DNA of 64,000 bases from JAJYVT01 sp035534455 (GCA_035534455.1 DATLRV010000022.1:32026-96025), one strand, 5' to 3'; numbered from the stretch's first letter, positions 17,823-26,751 are shown. Made by a program: numbers and translations. Notes: generated by a model from the letters alone, not told the origin.

Positions 17823-18686
17823 CTATGCGCCGGTTGCCGCCTGCGGAGGTGGGATCGGCGAGGCGTAGCCGGCGAGCGGCGCGACCGTCGCCGGCGTGTC
17901 CGCTCTGTACTGATCGGTGCCGACCTCGACGACGCTGAACCCGGTGTGGTCGCCGTCGCCGTTCACGACGTCGGGTCCTCGCGCTCCAGCCTCGTACCCC
18001 GTGACGACCGCAACGTGGTCAGCGCTTCCTGCTGGCGCGTCGAGCCCGTAGACCGCGACGTCTCCGGCCTGCGGCGTGTAGCCGCTGTCCGCGGCATGCC
18101 AGGTGTGGTGCGCGACCGCCCAGAAGTAGAAGCTTCCCGACGCCGCGTTGATGTCGGACGTTCCGTAGGCGTATGTGAAGAGCGCCCCTGCCCTTCGCCA
18201 CACCCACGCGGCGAAGTCGGCGCACCACTCCTCACTGCGGAGGCCGTGGCTGCACGGGGTCCCGGCTCCCCATGAGGCGCTGTACTTGTTGCAGTACGAG
18301 CTCGACGGCTGGGTGTGGTAGCCGAGCTGCGATTCGGCGATCGTCACGATGTGCGAGCGGAAGGGTGTCGAGGGGAGCGCTGGGAGTGTCGGCCCACCCG
18401 ACGCCGACACGCCGAACGCCACGAGCCCCAGAACGGTCACCGCGACCACGATCGCCGCAGAGAGGGCGCGGCGGCGCCGCACCCGCAGGGACGGCCTCCG
18501 CCGCGGGACCGCGGTTGGCCAGAACGCACCGGCTGCGTGGCCGCGCGGCGCGCGGGCTGGCTGGGACCGCACGGCGGTGTGCTGGCCCACCGAGGTGGTG
18601 ACGGGCCGCCGAGCTCGTGTACGCGGGTGTTGCAGCGGTGCTCCTTGGCTCCTCGACGTGTCGGGGCGCGGGCATACATTCGCCAC
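17823..18686 (-). CDS. exported CHAP-domain hydrolase
   Basis: 287 aa. An N-terminal Arg-rich region precedes a membrane/signal segment (LSAAIVVAVTVLGLVAFGVSA, about 73-95). The CHAP amidase/peptidase domain follows: EEWCADFAAWVWRRAG supplies the catalytic Cys, ADHVAVVTGYE the His, and Gly/Asn residues near VVNGDGDH fit the third position. Such enzymes cut peptidoglycan peptides outside the membrane. The GTG start at 18686 may be somewhat upstream of the real one. The neighbouring lipoprotein and LysM regulator make a cell-envelope context. Confidence 0.75.
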   Translation of the reverse strand: MANVCPRPDTSRSQGAPLQHPRTRARRPVTTSVGQHTAVRSQPARAPRGHAAGAFWPTAVPRRRPSLRVRRRRALSAAIVVAVTVLGLVAFGVSASGGPTLPALPSTPFRSHIVTIAESQLGYHTQPSSSYCNKYSASWGAGTPCSHGLRSEEWCADFAAWVWRRAGALFTYAYGTSDINAASGSFYFWAVAHHTWHAADSGYTPQAGDVAVYGLDAPAGSADHVAVVTGYEAGARGPDVVNGDGDHTGFSVVEVGTDQYRADTPATVAPLAGYASPIPPPQAATGA

Positions 18687-18773
18687 GGCCTACCCGCTCC
18701 GCACGGATCCACGATATCGACGCGCGCGGCGCAGGCCGGGGCACCGGAGGGCCGCGTCGCTTCGCGTCCGCGC

Positions 18774-19229
18774 TCAGCCCCCGCCGGGCGCCCCGGCCGG
18801 GACTGTCCCCGGTGTCGGTCCGCCGGGAACCGGGGACTGAGCTGTGGGATGGTTCGCCGCGGCGCACTGCGCTCGCAACGCCGAAACCAGATTCTTCTCG
18901 GAGGTTCGCCCGATCTCTTGGAGAGTGGTCATCAGGGGATTGAAGGCGGGGTTCGCCGACGTCGCCCGTGCGGCGAGCTGCAGCGCCTGGTCGAGCTGGG
19001 CCGTCGCTTGGTCGACCTTCTCGCGGGCGCGTGCCGCGCTGGTCGCGTGCTCGCTCTGGGTGTACAGGCGGATGGAGGCATCGACGTGGACGCAGGCAGC
19101 CTGCGCCAGCGAGCTGCCGCCGTTCGAGCAGCCGCTCAGCAGCAGGGCGGCAGCGGCGCAGGCCGCGGCAGGCACGAGAGCGGTCCGCGGACGACGACGG
19201 TCCGACGGCGCGCGCCCGACCGTGGTCAT
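18774..19229 (-). CDS. predicted lipoprotein, 151 aa
   Basis: A basic N-terminus, hydrophobic stretch and lipobox LLLSGC give a lipoprotein signal peptide. The mature part is helical (ARAREKVDQATAQLDQALQLAARA), possibly coiled coil, with a Pro/Gly-rich tail. No family recognised. ATG 19229 overlaps the previous gene's stop by 4 bp (ATGA), so the two are coupled. Confidence 0.65.
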   Translation of the reverse strand: MTTVGRAPSDRRRPRTALVPAAACAAAALLLSGCSNGGSSLAQAACVHVDASIRLYTQSEHATSAARAREKVDQATAQLDQALQLAARATSANPAFNPLMTTLQEIGRTSEKNLVSALRAQCAAANHPTAQSPVPGGPTPGTVPAGAPGGG

Positions 19230-19783
19230 CCCAACCAGGTCTCGGCGGCCTCGAGGAGGAAGCGGCTGACGGCGAGGCAGCGGTCGAAGACGTCGCAGAG
19301 CAGCTCCTCGCCGGCGAGGACGCGCGCAAGGGAGACAGGGTGCCGCGCGACGATGTTCAACCGGCGCTCCGGGCCGTCGGTGGCCGAGGCGAACGAGTCG
19401 ATCGCCGACACTTCGAGGGGCAGCTCGATCCCACCGATGCCGGCCAGGTCGATCGCCAGGCGAAGGAGGTCCGGGCCGTGCGGCAGGGGTGGGAGCGCCC
19501 AGGTGAAGGTGAGGGGGAAGTGGAAATCGTCCGGCGGCTCCTCCTCGTCGGAGAGCTCCATCACCACATCCTCGAAGGACAGCAGCACGCGGGGGTCGAC
19601 CTCGAGGGCGAGGTGCAGATCGAGTGGTCCGCCGCACCCTTCTTCTGGGTGGAGATCGACCTCCCAGACCTGCCGCAAGGAGTACGTCTCGACGAAGTGG
19701 CGCTCGTCGTGGACGTGGAACCCGTGGTCGACGGAATGGTCCTTCAGGTCGGCGACGTAGCCGGCGACGTCGATGGCAGCCAC
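19226..19783 (-). CDS. conserved hypothetical protein, 185 aa
   Basis: No named family recognised. It is soluble and acidic, with LHLALEVDPRVLLSFEDVVMELSDEEEPPDDFHFPLTFTW suggesting alternating strands and a helical end (FDRCLAVSRFLLEAAETWLG). The start ATG 19783 is the natural one, and translation is coupled to the lipoprotein gene through a 4-bp overlap. Function unknown. Confidence 0.55.
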   Translation of the reverse strand: MAAIDVAGYVADLKDHSVDHGFHVHDERHFVETYSLRQVWEVDLHPEEGCGGPLDLHLALEVDPRVLLSFEDVVMELSDEEEPPDDFHFPLTFTWALPPLPHGPDLLRLAIDLAGIGGIELPLEVSAIDSFASATDGPERRLNIVARHPVSLARVLAGEELLCDVFDRCLAVSRFLLEAAETWLG

Positions 19784-19860
19784 AGTGGTACGAGACTAGG
19801 GGGTACCCGCAGGGGCTGTGGTGCGACGCAGAACCAGCGCCGCGGCCCGACCTTCCTGCG

Positions 19861-19895
19861 AGAGGGGGATCTGCCCTGCAAGAGAGGGATCTGCC
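19861..19895 (+). repeat. 15-bp direct repeat, 20-bp period, before the inositol-phosphatase-like gene
   Basis: AGAGGGGGATCTGCC (19861-19875) and AGAGAGGGATCTGCC (19881-19895) differ at one base and lie 20 bp apart, just upstream of the TAGTCT -10-like site. Two turns of DNA separate the copies, so a dimeric activator site is possible. No regulator can be named. Confidence 0.45.
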
Positions 19896-19914
19896 GCGAG
19901 CGGGTGGTCGCCGG

Positions 19915-19920
19915 TAGTCT
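19915..19920 (+). promoter_or_regulatory. candidate -10 element (TAGTCT)
   Basis: TAGTCT ends 8 bp before GTG 19929, the geometry of a leaderless transcript. The direct repeat above lies at about the -35 position or just upstream. Confidence 0.4.
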
Positions 19921-19928
19921 CGCCACCG

Positions 19929-20684
19929 GTGAGCGCCCCGCCACGCGACCCCGAGGATCTACTCGGGGTGCTCGACGAGGCGGCGCAGGCGGCGCGCGTC
20001 GCCCTGGAGGGGACCAACCCGGGCGACCGGCGCCGGCGCGGGGAGCGCCTCGGTCAATACGCCTTCGACGTCGTGACGGACGACGCCGTGTGTGCGGTCC
20101 TTCACCGTGAGGGTCTCGGCGTCCTTTCCGAGGAGTCGGGGAGGAGCGGACCGGATTCGGGACTGCTCGCGGTCGTCGATCCGGTCGACGGCTCCACCAA
20201 CGCCTCCATCGGGCTCTCCTGGTACGCCACGAGCCTGTGCATCCTGGACGCCACGGGTCCGTGGGTCGCACTCGTCGCGAATCTGGTGTCGGGCGTCCGC
20301 TATCACGCGATCCGGGAACGGGGAGCCTTCCGTGACGGAGGTGCGATCCACCCGTCGACGACCTCCGAGCTCTCCCGTGCTGTCGTCGGCATCTCGGGTT
20401 TTCCCCGCAGGTCTCCGGGTTGGTCCCAGTTCCGGGCGCTCGGGGCCGCCTCGCTCGACATGTGCGCCGTCGCCGAAGGCACCCTCGACGGATATCTGGT
20501 CGCAGGGCATTCGGCGCTTTCGGTGTGGGACTACGTGGCGGCCATGCTGGTCTGCACCGAGGCCGGGGCGGTCGTTGCCGAGTGCGACGGGCTCGACCTC
20601 GCCGTGCGAGACCGCTCCCCGCGCCGGCCCGTCGCAGCGGCCACCCCCGCGCTGGCCGCGGAGCTGGTGGGGGCTGACCTCTGA
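19929..20684 (+). CDS. inositol monophosphatase family protein
   Basis: 251 aa. Metal-binding motifs are LSEESG (Glu), VVDPVDGSTNAS (DPxDGT-like signature) and SVWDYVAAMLVCTEAGA (WDxAA-type). The family hydrolyses inositol-1-phosphate, fructose-1,6-bisphosphate, histidinol phosphate or PAP; which one applies here is not clear. GTG start fits the leaderless promoter. The gene is followed by tRNA-Val on the same strand. Confidence 0.85.
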   Translation: MSAPPRDPEDLLGVLDEAAQAARVALEGTNPGDRRRRGERLGQYAFDVVTDDAVCAVLHREGLGVLSEESGRSGPDSGLLAVVDPVDGSTNASIGLSWYATSLCILDATGPWVALVANLVSGVRYHAIRERGAFRDGGAIHPSTTSELSRAVVGISGFPRRSPGWSQFRALGAASLDMCAVAEGTLDGYLVAGHSALSVWDYVAAMLVCTEAGAVVAECDGLDLAVRDRSPRRPVAAATPALAAELVGADL

Positions 20685-20778
20685 TCGCCGAGGTGTTGCA
20701 CGTCTCGCGCGAACGGCGCACAATTGACCGTCCCCTCGTGTGGCGGTGCTGCGGGTGCTGCTCGTCCGGAGACGATCG

Positions 20779-20851
20779 GGGCGTTTAGCTCAGTCGGTAG
20801 AGCAGCTCGCTTACAACGAGCAGGTCGTCGGTTCGATCCCGGCAGCGCCCA
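20779..20851 (+). tRNA. tRNA-Val (anticodon TAC)
   Basis: 73 nt cloverleaf: acceptor GGGCGTT pairs with AGCGCCC, D-arm GCTCAGTCGGTAGAGC, anticodon stem GCTCG/CGAGC around loop CTTACAA (anticodon TAC at 20812-20814), T-arm with GTTCGATCC. The discriminator is A and no CCA is encoded. No integrase or duplicated tRNA end was seen nearby. Confidence 0.95.
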
Positions 20852-21101
20852 CCCCTTTTGTCACGGCGCGAGACGCCGACCCGGGAGCGGTTTGTCGGGG
20901 GTCCTCGTCGCTACGGTCGGCGGGGAGGCCGTCTCGGATGAGGTAGGTGGGCTGAACGACGCCGAGCTCGACCACGACGAGGCGGCGGCGACCAACTCGG
21001 CCATGTCCGCCGAGGTCGGCCTCGACGGTCCTCTGAGCGCGGACACGACCGACCCGCACCCGCCCTCGTCGTGCGGTGCGGGCCGGTCGACGGTGCGACG
21101 T

Positions 21102-22061
21102 TCAGGACCCGTTGCTCGGGTCGGGATCGAGGGCACGATTCTCCGTGAAGCCTGACGGGATGACCGGGTGGAGTTTTGCCAGGTTCGCAGACGTCGCGGG
21201 GAGGAACTGGTAGTCGTCCTGGACCGTCTGCATGCCGCCGGGGGCGCCCTGTCCGGTGCCCGGGTTGGGAGCCGTGACCACCGTGCGGACCGGTAGGTGG
21301 CTCGAGGCGTCCACCCAGATGTCACCCGAGGAGCCCGGTCCGTCGAAGCCGGAGATGGCGAGCTCGACCGTCTGGACGCCGTCGACGGTGGCGTTGCCGA
21401 CCACTCGCGCGTTGCCAGCGGCGATCTCCTGCTGGATGTCCGCGGCGGTCAGGGGCAGGTTGAAGCTCACCTGCGCGGACTTCTGGTCCACCCACTGCCG
21501 GTCGTGGTAGTCGACGTCGACCGCCTCGCCCGCCGTCGTGACGGACGTGCCCCAGGGGAACTCGTCGAAGACGGTCGCGCCGGCCGGCATCGTGCCGGTC
21601 TGCCCGAAGTCCTGGACCAGGCCGGAATCCGTACAGCCGCTAAGGCCCGTGCAGTCTTGGAAGAACTCGATACGCTCGCTAACCGTCTGTCCGGGGCTCG
21701 GGTCCCACGGGCTCACCCACTCATGGAGGGTAAGCGTGACCCCCGGCGTCGACTGCACCTCCTGGTCGTAGAGCACATCGGTGCTCGACGTCTGCAGCGC
21801 GTCGACCAGCTGCGCCGTGATCTTGGTCGCGGACGGAACGGCGGTGGAGCCGCCTGGACCCCGTGACGCGAGGGAGCCCGCGACGACGCCGGCACCGACG
21901 GCGATGGCCGCGCAGCCGCCGACGAGCGCCACCCGCTTGTGCGTGACGTGTGGCGGCCGGGCGCGAGCCACGCCGGGTGCGAGGCGCCGTTGGGCGGCGA
22001 AGAGCTCCTCCAGCAGCTCTGACTCGAAGGGGTGGAGCGGATCGTCGATGGAATTTCTCAT
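21102..22061 (-). CDS. membrane protein partner of ECF sigma factor (CU044_5270-like)
   Basis: 319 aa: about 45 cytoplasmic residues, one membrane segment (VALVGGCAAIAVGAGVVAGSL, near 43-63) and a large outer domain with ATKITAQLVDAL, GGDIWVDASSHLPVRTVV-like segments and an LPATSANLAKLHPVIPSGF end. This layout matches actinobacterial proteins found beside ECF sigma factors and thought to act in sensing or as anti-sigma partners. Its ATG overlaps the sigma stop by 4 bp, so the two are made together. Function by context only. Confidence 0.65.
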   Translation of the reverse strand: MRNSIDDPLHPFESELLEELFAAQRRLAPGVARARPPHVTHKRVALVGGCAAIAVGAGVVAGSLASRGPGGSTAVPSATKITAQLVDALQTSSTDVLYDQEVQSTPGVTLTLHEWVSPWDPSPGQTVSERIEFFQDCTGLSGCTDSGLVQDFGQTGTMPAGATVFDEFPWGTSVTTAGEAVDVDYHDRQWVDQKSAQVSFNLPLTAADIQQEIAAGNARVVGNATVDGVQTVELAISGFDGPGSSGDIWVDASSHLPVRTVVTAPNPGTGQGAPGGMQTVQDDYQFLPATSANLAKLHPVIPSGFTENRALDPDPSNGS

Positions 22062-22663
22062 GGGATCACCTCGGTGGTTGGTAAGGGTCGGAGCGACGAG
22101 CGTTCGGCGGTGCCGCCATCGAGCTGGCGCTGTAAGGCGCGTCGTGCGCGATGCAGCCGGACGCGGAAGACCGATGGGCGTACGCCGGCGACGAAGGCCG
22201 CCTGCTCGTTGGTGAGACCCTCGTGGCCGATCAGGAAGAGCACCTCCCGGTGGCGCTCCGGCAGCTGCGCCATCGCCTCCTCCAGGGCTGCTCGCTCGCG
22301 GGAGGCGTCGATCTGCTCTTCGATGCGCGCCATGTCGTCGGCGTCGAGGTGCCGCTGGCCGGCCTGGCGGCGAGCCAGCTCGCGAATGCGGCTCTCACGG
22401 CGAAGCGTCCGCACCCACTGGCGATGGGCGACACCGAGGATCCACGCCGGCGCGCTGCCGCGTCGGGGGTCGAAGCCACCGCCGCTCTCCAGGAGCGCCA
22501 GGAAGGTGGCGGCGACGAGGTCGACGACGTCGGCGGGTTCGCTGCAGCGACGGGCTGCGTAGCGAAGCACCAAGTGGCGGTAGCGGCGGAAGATCAGCTC
22601 CAGGGCCGCGGGGTCCGTTCGGAGCCGCGCCAGCAGCTCAGCGTCGGTCGGCTCGTCGGTCAC
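22058..22663 (-). CDS. ECF RNA polymerase sigma factor
   Basis: 201 aa. Region 2 is FRRYRHLVLRYAARRCSEPADVVDLVAATFLALLE; region 4 is LPERHREVLFLIGHEGLTNEQAAFVAGVRPSVFRVRLHRARRAL. It directs RNA polymerase to a small set of promoters and is presumably held or tuned by the membrane protein translated from the next gene. GTG 22663 lies right behind TATAAG, so the start is not fully certain. A TGTAAC box lies further upstream and could be its own -35 site. Confidence 0.85.
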   Translation of the reverse strand: MTDEPTDAELLARLRTDPAALELIFRRYRHLVLRYAARRCSEPADVVDLVAATFLALLESGGGFDPRRGSAPAWILGVAHRQWVRTLRRESRIRELARRQAGQRHLDADDMARIEEQIDASRERAALEEAMAQLPERHREVLFLIGHEGLTNEQAAFVAGVRPSVFRVRLHRARRALQRQLDGGTAERSSLRPLPTTEVIP

Positions 22664-23014
22664 GTCTTATATTGGTGAGCCGGCGCCCTGGCGTTACAGC
22701 CGACGCGGCCCAGTTACTCAGCGCCCCGCGCCGGATCCCGAGGAGCCCGCAAGCCGCCCGGGGCCGGAACGACCGGCCCGGGGTCATCTGGAAGCCGAGG
22801 TAGGTGGCCATGTGTACGGCCTCTTCGGCTCCGAGCCCCCGTGGCCCTTCCTGCAGCAGGACGTCGATGAGGTGGCTGGCTTCCCAGAGACCGAACGCGT
22901 GCGGCGGTGCCAAGATCTACCATCACCAGGGCCGAATCACGCCTATGTGGTCAGCTCACACCTATGTTTCGGCCGGGCCGCGGCATGGCCACACGACAGC
23001 GGAAGGAGCAGACG
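22664..23014. other. intergenic region, possible gene remnant on minus strand
   Basis: 351 bp between two divergent genes. A minus-strand open frame (22638-22913, 91 aa) contains LIDVLLQEGPRGLGAEEAVHMATYLGFQ, which looks protein-like but overlaps the sigma gene start and has no recognised family. TGTAAC and TATAAG boxes near 22670-22700 may be a sigma-gene promoter. Otherwise nothing firm. Confidence 0.35.
23001..23008 (+). promoter_or_regulatory. ribosome binding site deciding a TTG start
   Basis: GGAAGGAG lies 6 bp before TTG 23015 and after ATG 22985. This is ideal spacing for the TTG and argues that translation starts there, not at the upstream ATG. Confidence 0.65.
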
Positions 23015-23968
23015 TTGGGATCCATCACAGAGGACCTGGCTACTTGGAAATGGGGCCAAGGTCGGTTCGAAGAGATCTTCGGTCTGCGCTCACCCGGTCC
23101 GTTCGTGGAGAACTGGCCGAAGGATACGCGTATCGCCATCCTCCTCACCTTTGACACCCAAGGTGACGTGGACGCAGCAGCCACGTGGGCCAGCCACACC
23201 AACGCGTTCTGGCCGAACGGAGCGATCAACTACTGCGACCTCACCATGCGCCAGTACGACATCCACGAAGGTGTCAGCAGAGTGAGTCGCATTCTCAGGA
23301 AGCACGACGTCCGGGCGACGTTTCTGTATTGCGGGTTGACCGCTGAGTGGTATCCGGACGTCATCAAGGCCATGATGGACGAGGGTCACGAGATCGGCGT
23401 CCATGGCTACCGGCACATCGGCCTCTGCTATCTCACCGAGGACCAAGAGCGCGAGGAGGTGGAGCGGGCCACCGACGCGGTGAGCGCCGTCGTGGGCTAC
23501 CGCCCGAAAGGTTGGCGAACTCCTCGGTACACGACCAGCGAGCGCACGCTGGACCTGCTTCGCGACGCCGGGTACCAATGGCAGAGCGACTTCCACGATT
23601 GCGACTTCCCCTACCTTCTCACGAAGGACGATCGGCCAATCGTGGCGATCCCCGCGGGCAACGACGATTGGGGGATGTACCTCATGCTCGGCTCGGGTGC
23701 CCCGCCGCAGATGGGTGGTACCCCCTACGGGACGACCGAGGGGATCTTCAGCTCAGTCAAGGCAGAGTTCGACGTCCTGTACGAAGAGTCAGCCGAGGAG
23801 CCCCGAGTCCTTCAATGGTGCATGCACCCCAAGATCTCGGGCCGTCCCTTCCGCGCCGCCGTGCTCGACAGGCTGATTGCCTACATCAAGGACCACGACG
23901 GAGTCTGGTTCGCCACGTGCGGGGAGATCGCCTCGCTCGGCCTGCCGAGTGCCGTGGGCGCCCGCTGA
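23015..23968 (+). CDS. polysaccharide deacetylase family protein (PuuE-like)
   Basis: 317 aa from TTG 23015 (ATG 22985 would add 10 residues). NodB-homology domain: ILLTFDTQGDVD supplies the metal-binding Asp pair, EIGVHGYRHIGL the His pair, GWRTPRYTTSERTLDLLRDAGY the catalytic Arg region, and WCMHPKISGRPFR the last His. The layout is that of the PuuE allantoinase / peptidoglycan-deacetylase-like group rather than secreted chitin deacetylases, and no signal peptide is seen. With malate synthase next door, an allantoin to glyoxylate route is attractive but unproven. Codons are less GC-rich than in earlier genes. Confidence 0.75.
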   Translation: MGSITEDLATWKWGQGRFEEIFGLRSPGPFVENWPKDTRIAILLTFDTQGDVDAAATWASHTNAFWPNGAINYCDLTMRQYDIHEGVSRVSRILRKHDVRATFLYCGLTAEWYPDVIKAMMDEGHEIGVHGYRHIGLCYLTEDQEREEVERATDAVSAVVGYRPKGWRTPRYTTSERTLDLLRDAGYQWQSDFHDCDFPYLLTKDDRPIVAIPAGNDDWGMYLMLGSGAPPQMGGTPYGTTEGIFSSVKAEFDVLYEESAEEPRVLQWCMHPKISGRPFRAAVLDRLIAYIKDHDGVWFATCGEIASLGLPSAVGAR

Positions 23969-24109
23969 TCGGCCTGCCGGGTAGCCCGACGCCCACACTC
24001 GGAGCGCTGTCGCTTCAACACTCGGCCCACCTGCTGCTTCTTCAACCCGCCGGGTCCCTCAAGCGTCCCTCGAGCTGCGCGGAAGCGGACTGCATGGGCG
24101 AGCGCGGCA

Positions 24110-24115
24110 TACGAT
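24110..24115 (+). promoter_or_regulatory. candidate -10 element (TACGAT) for malate synthase
   Basis: CATACGAT places a TANNNT hexamer 27 bp before GTG 24143, leaving a short leader that contains a GGGAGG ribosome site at 24133-24138. Confidence 0.4.
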
Positions 24116-24142
24116 TGCCACTCCCTGACCGTGGGAGGTGCG

Positions 24143-26323
24143 GTGAACGATCTGGTGGACATCGGAGGTGGCTACGGGCTCGAGCCAGTCCTGCATCGCT
24201 TCTTGGTCGAAGAGGCGCTGCCCGGGACTGGCGTCGACGAGGGCGAGTTCTGGCACGGCTTCGCTCGTCTCATGGACGAGTTCGGCTCGCGCAACGCCGT
24301 CCTCCTTGCCGACCGGAGCCGGCTGCAGTCGGCACTCGACGCGTGGCACGAGGAGCATGCATGGGAACCGGGTCCGTATCGCGAGTTCCTCGAGGAGATC
24401 GGGTACGTGGTTCCGGCGGGCGAGCCCTTCGTCATCACCACGTCGGGGGTCGATCCTGAGATTGCCGAGGTGAGCGGCCCCCAGCTCGTCGTCCCCGTCT
24501 TGAACGCCCGGTACGCGCTGAACGCCGCCAACGCCCGCTGGGGCTCCCTGTACGACGCCCTCTACGGCACCGACGCGCTGGGTTCGCGCCCCCCCGACGG
24601 GCCCTATGACCCCGAGCGCGGGGCGGCGGTAATTGCCTGGTGCCGATCCTTCCTCGACGAAGCGGTACCTCTGGAGCTGGGGTCCCACGCGGAGGTGACC
24701 CGGTATCGCGCGGCGGAGGGCAAGCTCGTGGCCGAAAGGCCCGACGACGAGGTCGGATTGGCCGATCCGTCGGTCTTCGTCGGCTACCGCGGGCCCGCCG
24801 AGTCCCCGACCTCCCTGCTCCTCCGCCACCACGGCCTCCACATCGAGCTCGTGATCGACGATCAGCATCCCGTCGGGCGGGAGGACCGAGCCGGAGTCGC
24901 TGATGTCGTCCTCGAGTCCGCGCTCACGACGATCATGGACTGCGAGGACTCCGTGGCCGCCGTCGACGCGGCGGACAAGGTCGCCATCTACCGGAATTGG
25001 CTCGCGCTCATGAAGGGAGACCTGACCGCTGACGTCGACAAGGGCCAAGGTTCGTTCGTCCGGCGCCTCAACGACGATCGGTCGTTCACGGGGGTGGACG
25101 GCGCCGATCACGTCCTGCCGTCCCGGGCGCTCATGTTGGTCCGCAACGTCGGGATCCACATGATGACCGACGCGGTCGTCGACGCCAGCGGAGGCCCGGT
25201 TCCCGAAGGGATCTTGGACGCGGTCGTCACGGTCCTGTGCGCTCTGCACGACCTGCGTCGCGGCTCGGGGCAGCACAACTCCCGCTACGGCTCCGTCTAC
25301 GTGGTGAAACCCAAGCTCCACGGGCCGGCCGAGGTCGAATTCGTGGACGCCTTGTTCGGCGGCGTCGAGTCCGTCCTGGGCCTGCCGCCCGCCACGGTGA
25401 AGATCGGGCTCATGGACGAGGAGCGCAGGACGACGGTCAACCTCGCCGAATGCATCCGCGCCGCCAGTGCCCGGATCGCGTTCATCAACACCGGGTTCCT
25501 CGACCGCACGGGCGACGAGATCCACACCTCCATGCGGGCCGGCCCGGTGATGCGCAAGGCGGCCATGCGCGGCGCGCGCTGGTACACGGCGTACGAGGAC
25601 CAGAACGTCGACGTCGGTTTGGCCTGTGGCCTGCGTGGCCGGGCTCAGATCGGAAAGGGCATGTGGACGGCAGCGGACCTCATGGCCGACATGCTGAAAG
25701 TGAAGATCGCGCATCCCATGGCCGGTGCCAACACCGCCTGGGTGCCGTCGCCGACCGCTGCCACCCTCCACGCGGTGCACTACCACCGCGTGGACGTGTC
25801 CGAGCGTCAGGCGCAGCTCGCCGGCGGGTCCCGCGCCACCATCGACGACTTGCTCGTCCGACCACTCGAACCGGCCCCGTCGTGGAGCGAGGACGAGATC
25901 CGACAGGAGCTCGAGAACAACGCCCAGGGAATACTCGGCTACGCCGTGCGCTGGATCGACCAGGGTGTCGGGTGCTCGAAGGTCCCCGACATCCACGACA
26001 TCGCCCAGATGGAAGACAGGGCGACGTGCCGGATCTCCTCGCAGCACATCGCCAACTGGCTGCATCACGGTGTGGTGACCCACGACACCGTGCTCGCCAC
26101 CCTGCGGAGGATGGCCGAGGTCGTCGATCGCCAGAACGCGGGTGACCCCGCCTACCGGCCGATGGCGCCGGGCTACGACGAGCCGGCCTTTCTCGGGGCG
26201 TGCGACCTCGTGTTCACCGGTGTCGAGCAGCCCAACGGGTACACCGAGCCGGTCTTGCACGCCCGGCGGCGCCAACGGAAGACTCTGGACGCAGGACGCG
26301 ATGGGAGCGTGGTGGCCAGATGA
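24143..26323 (+). CDS. glcB: malate synthase G
   Basis: 726 aa, the standard length of isoform G. It joins glyoxylate and acetyl-CoA into malate. Recognised segments are NARYALNAANARWGSLYDALYGTD, TTIMDCEDSVAAVDAADKV with catalytic acidic residues, GLMDEERRTTVNL, INTGFLDRTGDEIHTSM and NNAQGILGYAVRWID near the end. GTG 24143 follows a GGGAGG ribosome site; GTG 24131 is the alternative. The stop overlaps the next start by 4 bp. Upstream PuuE-like and downstream GlcG-like genes point to glyoxylate or ureide use. Confidence 0.95.
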   Translation: MNDLVDIGGGYGLEPVLHRFLVEEALPGTGVDEGEFWHGFARLMDEFGSRNAVLLADRSRLQSALDAWHEEHAWEPGPYREFLEEIGYVVPAGEPFVITTSGVDPEIAEVSGPQLVVPVLNARYALNAANARWGSLYDALYGTDALGSRPPDGPYDPERGAAVIAWCRSFLDEAVPLELGSHAEVTRYRAAEGKLVAERPDDEVGLADPSVFVGYRGPAESPTSLLLRHHGLHIELVIDDQHPVGREDRAGVADVVLESALTTIMDCEDSVAAVDAADKVAIYRNWLALMKGDLTADVDKGQGSFVRRLNDDRSFTGVDGADHVLPSRALMLVRNVGIHMMTDAVVDASGGPVPEGILDAVVTVLCALHDLRRGSGQHNSRYGSVYVVKPKLHGPAEVEFVDALFGGVESVLGLPPATVKIGLMDEERRTTVNLAECIRAASARIAFINTGFLDRTGDEIHTSMRAGPVMRKAAMRGARWYTAYEDQNVDVGLACGLRGRAQIGKGMWTAADLMADMLKVKIAHPMAGANTAWVPSPTAATLHAVHYHRVDVSERQAQLAGGSRATIDDLLVRPLEPAPSWSEDEIRQELENNAQGILGYAVRWIDQGVGCSKVPDIHDIAQMEDRATCRISSQHIANWLHHGVVTHDTVLATLRRMAEVVDRQNAGDPAYRPMAPGYDEPAFLGACDLVFTGVEQPNGYTEPVLHARRRQRKTLDAGRDGSVVAR

Positions 26324-26751
26324 GCACGATCACGTTGGAGCAGGCACGCCAGATTGTCGACGGCGCGCTGCAGGCTGGCCGAGAGCGTGGCCTTGCGCCT
26401 CTTTCGGTGGTGGTCCTGGATGCCGGGGGCCACGTGAAGATGTTCGAGCGCGAGGACGGCGCGTCGAATCTCCGTTTCGAGGTGGCCCACGGCAAGGCGT
26501 ACGGCGCGCTCGGCCTCGGCATGGGGTCGCGGGCGATCATGCGCCGCGCGGAGCAACAGCCCACCTTCGTCGCGTCGGTGACCGCGGCCTTCGGCGGTTC
26601 CCTCGTGCCGGTACCCGGTGGCGTCCTCGTCAGGGACCCGTCGGGCGAGGTCATCGGCGCCGTCGGGGTCACGGGCGATTCCTCGGACAACGACGAGGCG
26701 GCCGCGGTGGCGGGCATCGAGACGGCGGGTTGCGTCGCGGACACCGGCTGA
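26320..26751 (+). CDS. GlcG/HbpS-like heme-binding family protein (DUF336)
   Basis: 143 aa, typical of the family: ITLEQARQIVDGALQAGRE, VVVLDAGGHVKMFEREDGAS, a central KAYGALGLGMGSRAIM and C-terminal DPSGEVIGAVGVTGDSSDNDE. GlcG in enterobacteria sits in the glycolate operon with malate synthase, and HbpS of Streptomyces binds heme outside the cell; this protein has no signal peptide. Its ATG overlaps the malate synthase stop (ATGA), so it is translated from the same message. Confidence 0.85.
   Translation: MSTITLEQARQIVDGALQAGRERGLAPLSVVVLDAGGHVKMFEREDGASNLRFEVAHGKAYGALGLGMGSRAIMRRAEQQPTFVASVTAAFGGSLVPVPGGVLVRDPSGEVIGAVGVTGDSSDNDEAAAVAGIETAGCVADTG

Noticed and set aside
20892..21155. Plus-strand frame (87 aa) after tRNA-Val, rich in G/C third positions
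   Set aside because: It ends inside the convergent sigma-partner gene, has only a TTG start, and reads as acidic low-complexity sequence without a family; it could equally be the mirror of a high-GC opposite strand.
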